From the NCBI RefSeq assembly GCF_009866765.1, contig NZ_CP019431.1:992001-1056000 (forward strand): a DNA stretch of 64,000 bases, in the 5' to 3' direction. This DNA comes from Pseudomonas sp. S35. Lineage in GTDB: Bacteria; Pseudomonadota; Gammaproteobacteria; Pseudomonadales; Pseudomonadaceae. Under the pieces are notes generated by a model. That model did not search any database, was not told the origin of the DNA, and worked only from the letters and a program-made list of their open reading frames with translations. The position numbers and the translations under genes were made by a program. Position 1 is the stretch's first letter. Each line of letters opens with the position of its first letter. Below, piece by piece: positions 23,183 to 32,838 of the stretch.

Positions 23183-23623
23183 CTAAGCTCGTATTTGCCG
23201 AGCTAAAAGTAAAGAGTAATATAATATAATGCAGGTAGTTATAATTATTGCTGTAAGTTTCAAAGGGTGTCGATCTGCAAAGGAAGTGGTCTTTCTTACT
23301 TTGTGGGCTGCTGAAATAATATCAGAGGTTTTTACGCATATAACTCTATATCGTCCTGATCCTAATGGGGTAAGGCGATAGGTGTGATCTCCTACCTCGA
23401 AGGCTTCTAAGCCCTTAAGGGCCGGAGCCCATAATGCGCTTGAGCAAATCCGGCTTCTAGAATTTAGCCATGCTTGCAGCTGATGATCATTATATTCAGT
23501 GCCATTCTCAAGGTGGTCCATCAAGCAAGTACCTGTCAGCAGCATAGGAAAATTGGTTTTACGACCAGATCTCAACGCATATGAATGAATATCAACAAAC
23601 AAAACGCAAAAGTATTCGTGCAA
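23183..23623 (-). CDS. Hypothetical AT-rich membrane-anchored protein between pilV and pilM
   Basis: An open frame of up to 146 residues, AT-rich compared with its neighbours, ending in a hydrophobic anchor (LTAIIITTCIILYYSLLLA). The longest version starts with TTG; internal ATGs (MLLTGTC, MDHLEN) are possible and none has a good ribosome site. No family is recognised. Its base composition and place inside an otherwise standard pilus operon suggest an acquired insertion. An alternative is that it is untranslated sequence. Confidence 0.45.
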   Translation of the reverse strand: MHEYFCVLFVDIHSYALRSGRKTNFPMLLTGTCLMDHLENGTEYNDHQLQAWLNSRSRICSSALWAPALKGLEAFEVGDHTYRLTPLGSGRYRVICVKTSDIISAAHKVRKTTSFADRHPLKLTAIIITTCIILYYSLLLARQIRA

Positions 23624-23626
23624 ACA

Positions 23627-24949
23627 CTATTTTAGGCACTGCCAATAAAATACCCCAGCCCAACCAGCTCTGACCGCGTAAAGAAACCAGTTCCCAGCTC
23701 CGTCCCGATACACTTGACCGGACTCGTCTTGACCAACGGCCGCAGCACCAGAGAGAGTACATATAGTCCAAGTTGAGTCAGCAATAGCACAAACGTTTGG
23801 ATTCCATCCGCCGTAACCCTGGCAGGCGCCGGAGATGTAGTTTTTGAATTTTGCCCCGGTGATAGTCCACACCCCGGATTGGCACGAAAGTGGTATGCCC
23901 GCCGCATTTTTTGCCATGAGCCTGTTGTCATTGCACGCTGCTCCCTCTGTCGCTTGGCCACCGATCGATAGAAATTCATTGGTCGAGAGACGGCCGTTGG
24001 CACTAATGGTGCCGGTCGAGGTGACCTGTCCAGCAGCAACTGTCCCACCTGTAGAGAGCCCTTTGTTGTTATAGACACGCACCCAGTCAGAATCGGACTG
24101 GTAGATGCCTCCACCCCATTTCTCGCTGTACCAGCCAGTATCACCTCGAGTTCTGAACCAGCCCCCTGTGTAGGTCTCGCCAGTGACGTTCGCAGTTGCT
24201 GCGGATACAGTGTTCGTCGCTGTCACATTTCGAGCATTGACGTCAGCGCCTGTGGTCACATTGCCGGTAGCCGTAATTGCAGCCGCATTGTTGATATTGT
24301 GGCCGCCTAAACTGAGGTCGGTGTTCATGGTGTTGAGCTCGGGATGTCCCGGCACCGCGTTGCGATATAGGTAGTCATTGGCGAGTTGGCCATCCATCAG
24401 GAACAATGCGCTGGCGGTATGACCTGGACCAGGGTTGATAGAGTAATTACTTAGCGCTACCTGCCAGCCCCCGCGTACACCCTGAACGATGTTAGGGTTG
24501 GTTGAAGAAATGAAACCACCAGGTCCGCCTAGATTTTCAGCGATGACACGAATGCCCATTTCTGGGATTGTTTGCCCACCTGTGGTGACGACGATCACCT
24601 CCAGTTGGTTGGGATTAGGCTTCCGGGCCAGGCCGAGAATGGTCTGCCCGAAGGTATTGGTGGAGCTAAAACCTGCAGGAAGATAGCTGGTGTTGATCAG
24701 CATCGGAACGGTAATTTGCGCTGGTACGGTCGCTGTAGCGTTGTTCAATAAGGCATTGAAATTGTCCTTCATGTATTTTGCCACTGCTTCAGAGATGGTT
24801 CTCTGTTGATCTGCGGCAATGCGGTAATCCTGACCGTCCATTTGCCTGATTTGCCATATTGTCGCCAAGGTGACGACGACGGAAAAGACGATCAATCCGA
24901 TTGCCATATCCAGGCTCAAGAACCCCCGCTGTTTGTTTTTACTGGTCAT
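23627..24949 (-). CDS. pilV: PilV minor pilin / tip adhesin
   Basis: 440 residues. The type IV prepilin leader is short (MTSKNKQRG cut before FLSLD) followed by a hydrophobic helix. The middle matches the shufflon-type PilV N-terminal domain, including GGWFRTRGDTGWYSEKWGGG. The C-terminal region is Gly/Cys-rich and would sit at the pilus tip, choosing recipient cells. In R64 this end is shuffled by the Rci recombinase; no rci gene or inverted C-terminal segments are seen here. The start overlaps the end of pilT. Confidence 0.9.
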   Translation of the reverse strand: MTSKNKQRGFLSLDMAIGLIVFSVVVTLATIWQIRQMDGQDYRIAADQQRTISEAVAKYMKDNFNALLNNATATVPAQITVPMLINTSYLPAGFSSTNTFGQTILGLARKPNPNQLEVIVVTTGGQTIPEMGIRVIAENLGGPGGFISSTNPNIVQGVRGGWQVALSNYSINPGPGHTASALFLMDGQLANDYLYRNAVPGHPELNTMNTDLSLGGHNINNAAAITATGNVTTGADVNARNVTATNTVSAATANVTGETYTGGWFRTRGDTGWYSEKWGGGIYQSDSDWVRVYNNKGLSTGGTVAAGQVTSTGTISANGRLSTNEFLSIGGQATEGAACNDNRLMAKNAAGIPLSCQSGVWTITGAKFKNYISGACQGYGGWNPNVCAIADSTWTICTLSGAAAVGQDESGQVYRDGAGNWFLYAVRAGWAGVFYWQCLK

Positions 24950-25880
24950 TCCAGAGGCTCCTAGAGGATTGGTGAGCGATGTCTTGTTCGAGTAGGGTGA
25001 TCTTCCCTGCATGGACTTTTTCTCGAATGCCCGGTCCGTCAGGGTCAGTGAAAAGCAGACTCTGCAACGTAAGTCGACGGCTCCCATCAGTCCCCATAGA
25101 CAGAGACTGGTGAATGACCGCTACTAGGCCTTTGGAAAGCAACTCTCGGGCGTTATTCAGCAAGGGCTGGGCCAAGGCCGAGATTCTTTCAATGCCTTGA
25201 GTGACGCTGCCAGCATGGCCTGTACAAATAATGAGATGACCATTTATTGATGCCTGGATGACTTGAGCCGCGGTCGAGCTGTCGCGAATTTCCCCGACAA
25301 ACAGCAAGTCAGCTCTCGTGCGCAGCGCCAATATCAACGCCTCCTCGTAGCCTCCCATACGGCGAGAAACTGGAACTTGAATACAGCGCCCTTCACCGTG
25401 TCGACCATTCAGATAGGGTTCTGGGGGATCCTCTACAGCCACACAAATTCCACCCCAGGCCTCAAGGCGAGCCTTTACAAGGGAGGCCGCGCTTGAAGTC
25501 TTTCCTGTGCCCATTTCTCCGCAGATGAAGATCAGGCCGCGTACAGAGTCGCTCATCAATGCATCCTGCAGATAATCTGGCAGGCCTAGCATGTCCAATG
25601 GTCGGATCTGAACCGATGACTTGCTCAGGACGAATACTGGTTTACCGTTCAAATCCAGTAGTTGGGTTACGCGTAGGACTACGCCATCTTCAATCAAAGC
25701 GAATTCAGGATCCTGAGTAGCAGCGTGCTTTTCCTGACACTGCAGCCGCAAGCGCTCGAGGTCCGCACGCCATTCGACTGGTGCTTCAACTCTTCGCGCA
25801 TGCCCAGGAAGACCTTTGGCATCGGCAAATCCCTCGCCTAGGTACAGGTCGACGAATTCAGCATCGGAGATCACGCTCAC
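24939..25880 (-). CDS. pilT: PilT-type pilus ATPase
   Basis: 313 residues of a GspE/PilT-family ATPase for thin-pilus retraction or assembly. Walker A is GEMGTGKTS (about residues 121-129), followed by Asp-box VEDPPE, Walker B FVGEIRD and the His-box TGHAGS. The start is a GTG behind AAGGAG just after pilS; upstream in-frame residues overlap pilS and lack a ribosome site. The end overlaps pilV by about 11 bases. Confidence 0.88.
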   Translation of the reverse strand: MSVISDAEFVDLYLGEGFADAKGLPGHARRVEAPVEWRADLERLRLQCQEKHAATQDPEFALIEDGVVLRVTQLLDLNGKPVFVLSKSSVQIRPLDMLGLPDYLQDALMSDSVRGLIFICGEMGTGKTSSAASLVKARLEAWGGICVAVEDPPEPYLNGRHGEGRCIQVPVSRRMGGYEEALILALRTRADLLFVGEIRDSSTAAQVIQASINGHLIICTGHAGSVTQGIERISALAQPLLNNARELLSKGLVAVIHQSLSMGTDGSRRLTLQSLLFTDPDGPGIREKVHAGKITLLEQDIAHQSSRSLWNDQ

Positions 25881-25890
25881 ACAGGGCTCC

Positions 25891-26406
25891 TTAATACGAA
25901 GTCCAGGCAATGGTATTGGCGTCCGATGAGCAACTTGTAGCCGCTGCCACTGCAGTGATTTCTCCAGCAATGGCAGTACCACCGTTGATTGCCGTCGTCG
26001 TCTGTTTGTCCTTGGCCATATTTGAGGCGAGGGTGATACAGGCATTTTTCGGGAGGTTGGATTCGGTGATCGTAAAGGTCATGCCGTTGCTCACTACGGT
26101 CACAGCACCGTTCCAGCGGTTGGACAGGGCATTGCCGTTGATGCTCATGCCGCCGGTAGCTTCGAGGTTGATTAAGGAGGGCGCCAGGTTGGTGCCGGCA
26201 GTGGCGTAACCCGTAGTACTTTTCAGTCTTTTGGTATTGCTGAGCAACGTACCGAGGTTGCTCTGTTCGATGGTGACGTCCGAGCTGCCGAACGTTCTGT
26301 ACCCCATAAAGACGATGAAGCCGAGCGCCACCGCAATCAGCATCAGCCAGAACATTCCGTCCAGGGAAAGGAAACCTCTTTGGTTTTGGCGAATATTTTT
26401 TGGCAT
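25891..26406 (-). CDS. pilS: PilS major type IVb prepilin
   Basis: 171 residues. The leader MPKNIRQNQRG is cut before FLSLD (after Gly11), with Asp rather than Glu at the fifth mature position, as in the pilV product here. The hydrophobic helix GMFWLMLIAVALGFIVFMG follows, then a domain with two Cys (CITLAS, TSCSSD) that can form the usual C-terminal disulfide. It is the main subunit of the conjugative thin pilus. No prepilin peptidase is encoded in the operon. Confidence 0.9.
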   Translation of the reverse strand: MPKNIRQNQRGFLSLDGMFWLMLIAVALGFIVFMGYRTFGSSDVTIEQSNLGTLLSNTKRLKSTTGYATAGTNLAPSLINLEATGGMSINGNALSNRWNGAVTVVSNGMTFTITESNLPKNACITLASNMAKDKQTTTAINGGTAIAGEITAVAAATSCSSDANTIAWTSY

Positions 26407-26431
26407 TTTCAGTACCTCATTTGAGTTTGGG

Positions 26432-27571
26432 TTAAAGCGTTTCAGTCACAGTGCCGGCCAGCTGGAAGATCCCGATCACCACCAGAATCATCATGATCCC
26501 CATGGCCATGGAGGACACACCGATGAGCGATTTAGCGATGGCTTCGACGCGCTGGAGGGTTTGCTCCAGCCAGCGGTTGGAAAACCGTTCCATCGACTCT
26601 GCGAAGCCTTTGCGTATGGCAAGTACTTCAAGAAAATGCATGGCCATGGGGTCTGGAAATTGATGACCCGCGAGCTTCAGCGCAGTACCGAAGTTTTTGC
26701 CAGCGCTGACGCCGTAATGAATGGCCGTCAGCCGCTCCTTTAGCCAGGGCGAAGCATTGCGCTGAAGAGAGGTGAGTGCATCGAGCTGGTTGATGCCGGA
26801 GCGCAACATCACGGCCATGTTGAGCAAAAAGATGGAGCCGTGAAGTGCCTTGTAGACCGACCAAGGGGGAAGGCGCTCTGCTCGGACTCTCAAGACCTGG
26901 AGCAACTTGTTCAACTGCAGCTTCCATGACGGGCTGGCCGCCGTGATCTGAAGCCCGCAAAACACCGGTAGGGTGATGATCGATACGAAGATGAAGACGA
27001 CGACCGCGATCAAGGTCACCAGACCGTAGTGGGTCACGAAATTTGATAGGGCGTACAGAAACGCCGGTACACCCGTCCAGGCTTCGGGGTTAGACCGACG
27101 TGTCATGGAGGGCACCATCCACACGGCGATCACATACAGCAGAGCCGCCATGACGCTCCACACAACGGATGGGAACACGGTGGCCGAGGCCACGAGTTTG
27201 CTGATCCGTTGGCGTACTTCAATGATCCTCACGCAGTCACGACAAGCCTGCACCAGGTTGCCCGTGTCTTCACCGGAGGCGATCAGTGAGTTCTCGTCGT
27301 AGGGAACCCAGCCTTCGCAGGAAATGCTAAGGGATTTTCCGTCTTTTACCGATTGCGCGATGTCTCTGCAGGCTAGAGATACGGGGTGCAATTTCTGACC
27401 GTTATCGCTGAACGCTCTGGCGACCGTGTGCAGCGCGTCCTCAAGTGACACACCATCCTCAAGGATTCCCATGAGGCTCTCGTAGAATTGGATTCGCTCG
27501 TTTTTGCCGAACTGCTTGGCATAGAAGACTTCTGCCCAACGATTCAGCATCCCCCTGAAGTCACTCATCAT
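26432..27571 (-). CDS. pilR: PilR inner-membrane platform protein (GspF family)
   Basis: 379 residues with the GspF/PilC fold: cytoplasmic domain, membrane helices near the middle (VFPSVVWSVMAALLYVIAVW and VTLIAVVVFIFVSIITLP), then a second cytoplasmic domain and a final helix (SSMAMGIMMILVVIGIF). It anchors the PilQ ATPase and passes pilins to the fibre. The start MMSDF overlaps pilQ by a few bases and has TTGGAG upstream. Confidence 0.9.
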   Translation of the reverse strand: MMSDFRGMLNRWAEVFYAKQFGKNERIQFYESLMGILEDGVSLEDALHTVARAFSDNGQKLHPVSLACRDIAQSVKDGKSLSISCEGWVPYDENSLIASGEDTGNLVQACRDCVRIIEVRQRISKLVASATVFPSVVWSVMAALLYVIAVWMVPSMTRRSNPEAWTGVPAFLYALSNFVTHYGLVTLIAVVVFIFVSIITLPVFCGLQITAASPSWKLQLNKLLQVLRVRAERLPPWSVYKALHGSIFLLNMAVMLRSGINQLDALTSLQRNASPWLKERLTAIHYGVSAGKNFGTALKLAGHQFPDPMAMHFLEVLAIRKGFAESMERFSNRWLEQTLQRVEAIAKSLIGVSSMAMGIMMILVVIGIFQLAGTVTETL

Positions 27572-29117
27572 GAGAGAGCTCCAAGGTTTGTCGATCAAAG
27601 TCCAGTGGGCCTACCATCATTTCCGCGTGGCGCGGATCTACCAGGCCTTGCTTGAGTTTCATTATGGTGTGGGCAGTTTTGGTAATGCCGCCCATTTCCT
27701 TGACCCAGTGGCGACGTGCTGCACTCGCACCGTGCTTATTGAAAACCTGCATAAATTTGAGGTCGGTAAGGAGTGTTTCAGCAACTGCGGTGCGGCCACC
27801 GACGCCTAAACCTTTGCAGTGTGGGCACCCCGGGCCTTTCAGGTAAATCAGCTCGATGGCCTGTAGGTCTTGCAAGCGCTGCGTCAGTGAAGCGCTGAGC
27901 TGGTCCAGATTTGCAGATGCAGGTATGCGGCAGTGGTGGCATAGCTCAGGCAGCAAAGACTGATTCACGACGCTGGTCATCAAGGCCGGGTCAGTGACCA
28001 GGTAGCGATCCACCCCCATGTCGATCAGACGCTGCAGGCCGGCTACGGCATTGTTGGTGTGCAGTGTCGAAAGTACCAAGTGACCGGTCATTCCGCCACG
28101 GAACGCCGCTTGGGCTGATTCAAGATCCCGGATTTCCCCGTACATCAGAATGTCGGGGTCCAGCCGCATGGTGTTGGTGATACCTGCGTTCCAGGTTTCA
28201 CCAGGACCCAGTGGCGACTGGTTGGCCATGATTGGATATTCAGGCGGATCTTCCATGGTCAAAATGTGTTTGGTGCCACCACATTCTTCATGCAGCAGGT
28301 TGAGGTTGACTTGTTGGGACTTGGACTTCCCGGAACCTGTGGGGCCAGTAATCAGGTTCACCCCATAAGGCAAACTACGGATGCGGCTGAATGCCTCGAT
28401 CTGCTGGGGAAGAAAACCGAGCTCCTCAAATGTCATTTTGGTTTTGTCGTCGTACAGCAGACGTAGAACCATCAGGGGGCCGTCAACCAGCGGCCGGGTG
28501 GCAACCCGGGCGCCGAACAGACCAAGCTGTTCGACATAGGCTCGTTTCACCCTGGCGTCCTGGCTCACCTGCGGCTGATAGTGGTCCTTAGCTACATCGC
28601 ACATGCTGTTGTAGAGGGATGAGCAGAGCTCCATGCCCACCTGGCTCTGATGCTGCTCTGCCTCCCACAAAAGTCCGTGTATGCGAAAAAAAACTCGAGT
28701 GATGTCGTGGCCAACGACAAAATGAACGTCGCTCGCATTGCGCCGGTGGGCCTCTCCCAGCAGTTGTACTACCTGGGCTTGGCGTTTTGTATCGGTGGAC
28801 AGGATTTTACCATTTACATCCTCATTCGCTTGATACAGAGCCTTGATCGTGCTCATGGAGCAGACCTTGACTTCGAAAGGATGATTTTCGTGTTCCAACT
28901 GATCCTCGAATGCCATGACATAGGCATCCGTTTGATGTTGGGCAGACACAAACAGAATCCCATCGCTGGTCAGCGCACACAGTTGACGCAACTCGGGTTT
29001 CAGTTCAAACGGTCCTCCAGTAGCGGTCAGCAACTTTTTGTGCGAAATCAGAATTTCCACAGCAGGCTCGTCGGAGCCTACTTCCGTTGCCTGGGGATTT
29101 TCGGTCGGGATCGTCAT
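27561..29117 (-). CDS. pilQ: PilQ pilus assembly ATPase (GspE family)
   Basis: 518 residues, the thin-pilus assembly ATPase. Walker A is GPTGSGKS (residues 258-265), then the Asp box EDPPEYP, Walker B MYGEIRD and the His box STLHTN. A four-Cys metal site (CHHC and CPHC) lies near residue 400, as in GspE/PilB. Neighbouring genes pilP and pilR fit the R64/PAPI-1 order. Confidence 0.92.
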   Translation of the reverse strand: MTIPTENPQATEVGSDEPAVEILISHKKLLTATGGPFELKPELRQLCALTSDGILFVSAQHQTDAYVMAFEDQLEHENHPFEVKVCSMSTIKALYQANEDVNGKILSTDTKRQAQVVQLLGEAHRRNASDVHFVVGHDITRVFFRIHGLLWEAEQHQSQVGMELCSSLYNSMCDVAKDHYQPQVSQDARVKRAYVEQLGLFGARVATRPLVDGPLMVLRLLYDDKTKMTFEELGFLPQQIEAFSRIRSLPYGVNLITGPTGSGKSKSQQVNLNLLHEECGGTKHILTMEDPPEYPIMANQSPLGPGETWNAGITNTMRLDPDILMYGEIRDLESAQAAFRGGMTGHLVLSTLHTNNAVAGLQRLIDMGVDRYLVTDPALMTSVVNQSLLPELCHHCRIPASANLDQLSASLTQRLQDLQAIELIYLKGPGCPHCKGLGVGGRTAVAETLLTDLKFMQVFNKHGASAARRHWVKEMGGITKTAHTIMKLKQGLVDPRHAEMMVGPLDFDRQTLELSHDE

Positions 29118-29129
29118 AGCATTGGTCTC

Positions 29130-29711
29130 TCAGCGTTGGCCAGGGATTAAGCCAGGCAGCACAGGGGCCGACGCGGTGTTGCTGACTGCGGGGTTATTGG
29201 CGTTGCCTGGGACGACTGGAGGAGTATTGGAAAAACCGAGGGGATAGCGCTTACCGCTTCGCTCAAGCGTCACGTTGTCGAAGGTGAGGATTGCCACTCG
29301 GTAACCCCCAGGCAATTCCCTGGAGGAGGTATCAGCGTCAATCTCAACCCCACCGCTGTAGAGAAGGGTGGCGCGTAGACGCTTTGCTGAGCCGAAGACG
29401 GCTTTTACAACAGGCAACTCAGGCTGTGAGTCAGCGCTGCGGGCCGAGGCAGAAGTCGGAGGCGTGAGGTAGCCTTGAGAAAAAATCATTGGCGAAGGCT
29501 GCGCCGTCGCAGTTTGGTCTTCGCCGTTGATGGATCTTTCGGCTTTGGCCTTCTCGGCCTTTGCGTTCAACAGAATCGTCTGGCTTTGAATGATGGCCAA
29601 CTCGCCGACGTTTACCCCGGATGGCGTGTTTTCGCTCGCCCAACAAATGGGGGCTCCGAAGGCAAGGATTGAACACCACAAGCGCAACGTCTTATTTCGC
29701 ATAGAGGTCAC
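29130..29711 (-). CDS. pilP: PilP-type pilus assembly protein
   Basis: 193 residues with an N-terminal signal or anchor (LWCSILAFGAPICWA), a helical linker and a C-terminal domain with LPVVKAVFGSAKRLRATLLY, typical of conjugative PilP. It likely links PilO to the secretin in the periplasm. Its start overlaps pilO. Confidence 0.8.
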   Translation of the reverse strand: MTSMRNKTLRLWCSILAFGAPICWASENTPSGVNVGELAIIQSQTILLNAKAEKAKAERSINGEDQTATAQPSPMIFSQGYLTPPTSASARSADSQPELPVVKAVFGSAKRLRATLLYSGGVEIDADTSSRELPGGYRVAILTFDNVTLERSGKRYPLGFSNTPPVVPGNANNPAVSNTASAPVLPGLIPGQR

Positions 29712-31023
29712 CTATTACTGACCAGACAAGGTGGCCAGCCTGATATTGGGTTTTGATTTCACGCAGGCGTAGGCCTTGACTGGGCGCACCGGATAAAGAG
29801 TCCAGTGGGGTAAGCCCGGAGGTGTAACGCAGTTCGAATAGCTTCCATTGAGGAGGTGGCGGCGGCGGTGGTGCAGGCTGACCAGGAATGGCTGGTTTAA
29901 CGGGCACAACAACCGGCATCTCTTTCAGGGTGGGGGTCTGCATGAAGCTATGCAGCCAAGACGATAGGTTTGCCAGCATTACGATCGCTTCTTCAAGCGG
30001 TTCATCACCAGCGGCAGGTAAGGAAATGTCGAGCTTCAACGTGGCCGAATTACCCTCGTCAAAGAACGCCGGCCTATCAGAATAGTGGCCTTGAGTGGCC
30101 TGTATCAGTTCGTCGGCCGTGCTATTGCCCGAGCGTGTGTAAGAGGACAGGACCTGTGCGCCATCGCACACGGCACTCGTGAACATCCATCCCTTAATGG
30201 ATAGTGGCGATTGATAAATACCGCTGCTACAACCACCTAAGAAATCTTTAACAGAGGGACGTTTGGCCCAGGGATGTTCAAGCGCTTGGGGAGGTTGCTC
30301 CACACCCGATTCTTTTTGCAGCCTGGCCAACTCGGCTAGACGTTGTTGTTCAGCCTGGAACGCTGCCTCCTTGGCTATTTGCTCCTGATGGCTCTGCCAT
30401 TGCGCCCAGCCAATGACGCCGACTGCGATCAGCGCTGCAAGAATCGAGAGCTGCACCAGCTCGGTCTTGGAGAGCCCAAATACGAGCGGTCGAAGTCGAT
30501 ATTCACGTTTGAGTTTCTCGGGCTGGAGCAGATCCTCGACGTCCAGAGGATGCCCGCCCATCTCAAACTCTGGAGGGAGGTACTCATGGCTGAATTGAAT
30601 GCCGCGACTGCGTTGTTGCACGACCCTGCGCCGCACTTCGGCGCCTGTACCGATCATGTCACAGCCTGAAATCACACCACCTTGGTACACTGCAACCAAA
30701 GCGTACTGGTCAAGATCCGGGGCCGTCTGCCAGGCCGCAATCCACGAATCACCCAACTGTCCAGCCAGGGTCGCTGCAAGCGAATACATGCCCTTGGTGA
30801 CGCTGTCACTGTGCGCTACAAAACCTGCCTGAATGATCGCCGGCGTTCTACGAATAGCTACAATGTCTAGCTGGTGTTCACGCCCATATTGACGCGCTTC
30901 TTTCATGTGACCGGTGACGCTGCCCAACGGATGCCAGCGCAGACCAGTGACAAACGATTTTCCTCTGTGCTGCAGTACCTGGACGCGAGCAGAGCGCGGG
31001 CTTTTAGACACTTCCGAAACCAT
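29692..31023 (-). CDS. pilO: PilO-type pilus accessory protein
   Basis: 443 residues. A cytoplasmic N-terminal domain (about 1-190) precedes one membrane helix (LVQLSILAALIAVGVIGWA) and a periplasmic C-terminal part with a Pro-rich run before the end. This layout matches the PilO2-like protein of conjugative thin pili. It is distinct from PilO of chromosomal type IVa pili and from the glycosyltransferase also called PilO. Confidence 0.85.
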   Translation of the reverse strand: MVSEVSKSPRSARVQVLQHRGKSFVTGLRWHPLGSVTGHMKEARQYGREHQLDIVAIRRTPAIIQAGFVAHSDSVTKGMYSLAATLAGQLGDSWIAAWQTAPDLDQYALVAVYQGGVISGCDMIGTGAEVRRRVVQQRSRGIQFSHEYLPPEFEMGGHPLDVEDLLQPEKLKREYRLRPLVFGLSKTELVQLSILAALIAVGVIGWAQWQSHQEQIAKEAAFQAEQQRLAELARLQKESGVEQPPQALEHPWAKRPSVKDFLGGCSSGIYQSPLSIKGWMFTSAVCDGAQVLSSYTRSGNSTADELIQATQGHYSDRPAFFDEGNSATLKLDISLPAAGDEPLEEAIVMLANLSSWLHSFMQTPTLKEMPVVVPVKPAIPGQPAPPPPPPPQWKLFELRYTSGLTPLDSLSGAPSQGLRLREIKTQYQAGHLVWSVIGDLYAK

Positions 31024-31026
31024 GGC

Positions 31027-32838
31027 TTACCCCTTAAAACCTGCGCAATGCAGTACTGGGCTAGGGCAAGAACCCCATGGATCATTGGCAGCCGGTAAAT
31101 TCAGGGTGCTAGGGCTTGCGGAGTCGTTATCGACAACAGGTGTAATCAGCACGACCAGCACGTTATGGTCTGTGCTGCGAATTCGACTGCCACCTAAACC
31201 GAAGAACCCTGGGTCACCTACACCTGACTTGGTTGCGTTTTCGCTGTTCTCCTCGAAACCGGTCAACACCAGTGTTTGACCGCTGCGTAGTCGAACTTTG
31301 GGAGAGAGGTTCCTGGTGTCGTAATCGACTGTCTGAACGCTGGAGCCGTTGCTGGTGAAGGGGGTGAAGGTGGGTCTGCTGCTCATGCTCAAAGTGATCA
31401 TCAGCAGCAGGTTGTCCTGGTCGATAATTCGAGGTAGCAACATCATGTTGAACCCGCTGGTGATAGTCGCGGGAGTCAGTGATGTGGACGATCCGACGGA
31501 GGCGGTTGTGGTTGTGGAACTCGATGCAATATAGCTTTGCACGTTCCCGACCTGGATAGGAGCAGGCTGTAAATTCAAAGTTGTGACCGAGGGCGACCGG
31601 ACATTTGAGACGCGGTACTGTTCGGAAAGGGCTTTAATAATCAGATTGGAACCAGCCCAGGGAGAGTTTGAAGTATCTAAAACATTGAACGAGCTCGAGA
31701 CCGCATTGGTGCTAACTCCCGTGGTGGCATTTTTTAGGGAAAAGCCCCACTTGCTGCTCAGATTGGTGTAAACCGCCGACCAATCCAGGCCTGTTTGATC
31801 CTTGTCAGAGAGGGTCACCTCAAAGACTTTGACATTGAACAGAACCTGGCGCGTGATGCTGCGGTTGATCGAGTTCAAGTATTTCGAAACGTTGGAAAGA
31901 ACCTCTGGACGATCACTCACCGTCAAGGTGCCAGTGGATCGAGAAAGGAACATCCGACCTGGTGGTTGCTGGCTCAGCATTGCCTTGACGTTCTTTTCGA
32001 TATCCCCGATCAGTGATGTTTTGATTGAGACAGTGGTGCTTTGGTTACTGCCGGACTCACCCGACGCACCTGATGACGAAGATCCTCCACCACCACCTGA
32101 GCTCCCACTGCCAGATGAGGTCAGCAAGCCCGACTTCACCGTGCTTTCAATGACCTGGTCATCGCCAAACGCCCAAACATCGAACGTCTTGGTGTCGAAG
32201 TAAGTGATATGCACGCTGCGGTCGTCGGAGGAATAGCTCCACGCTAAGCCTAACTGAGCGGTCGATTGATTAAGCAGTCCTGACAGCTTGCCGCTGTACT
32301 TGATAGGGAATGTGCTGGGAGCAATTTGTCCGACCATATTCATGGAGCGTGCATTGCCCGGCACGTTGGCAATAACACCAGCAGGCATGAAGTTGGACAG
32401 GTTGTCGGGTTGATTCATACTCGGGGGAGCGGTTGGGCCTGGGTTCCCTTGTGTTGCACTGGTAAGGACGCTTGGATCGATGGCATCAGGCGCTACGATG
32501 ACGGGAACGCCGCACTCGCTGGTGATGTAACGCGCAATCTCTGCGATTCCAACGTTATAAGCAGGGCGATAGGTGATGTCGCAATCCATGGTCAGCGGTA
32601 ACCCACGCTTGGTAACCATCGGTTGTTTTGAGACCCAGGGTTTGTCGCTGAACACCACCGTAGCGCGCGCGGGCTCTTGCTGCTGATTTCTCAGAAACCG
32701 GCTGTATTGCGAGGCGGTCGCCGCATCATTTTCTGCGCGACTGGCTGACTCATTCACTCGCTGAACAGAGCAGGAACACACTAGAGCCACAATGAGCGAT
32801 ATTGCTGTGCCTCGGATCCAGAGACGCGCAGTCATCAT
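31027..32838 (-). CDS. pilN: PilN lipoprotein secretin
   Basis: 603 residues, the outer-membrane channel of the thin pilus. A lipoprotein signal ends near Cys23 (VCSC). N-domains follow, then a Gly/Ser-rich loop (about residue 245-270), a long secretin core (about 300-560) and the usual SPKVRLRSGQTLVLTGF motif near the C-terminus. It overlaps pilL at the start (ATGA) and is followed 3 bp later by pilO. Confidence 0.92.
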   Translation of the reverse strand: MMTARLWIRGTAISLIVALVCSCSVQRVNESASRAENDAATASQYSRFLRNQQQEPARATVVFSDKPWVSKQPMVTKRGLPLTMDCDITYRPAYNVGIAEIARYITSECGVPVIVAPDAIDPSVLTSATQGNPGPTAPPSMNQPDNLSNFMPAGVIANVPGNARSMNMVGQIAPSTFPIKYSGKLSGLLNQSTAQLGLAWSYSSDDRSVHITYFDTKTFDVWAFGDDQVIESTVKSGLLTSSGSGSSGGGGGSSSSGASGESGSNQSTTVSIKTSLIGDIEKNVKAMLSQQPPGRMFLSRSTGTLTVSDRPEVLSNVSKYLNSINRSITRQVLFNVKVFEVTLSDKDQTGLDWSAVYTNLSSKWGFSLKNATTGVSTNAVSSSFNVLDTSNSPWAGSNLIIKALSEQYRVSNVRSPSVTTLNLQPAPIQVGNVQSYIASSSTTTTASVGSSTSLTPATITSGFNMMLLPRIIDQDNLLLMITLSMSSRPTFTPFTSNGSSVQTVDYDTRNLSPKVRLRSGQTLVLTGFEENSENATKSGVGDPGFFGLGGSRIRSTDHNVLVVLITPVVDNDSASPSTLNLPAANDPWGSCPSPVLHCAGFKG

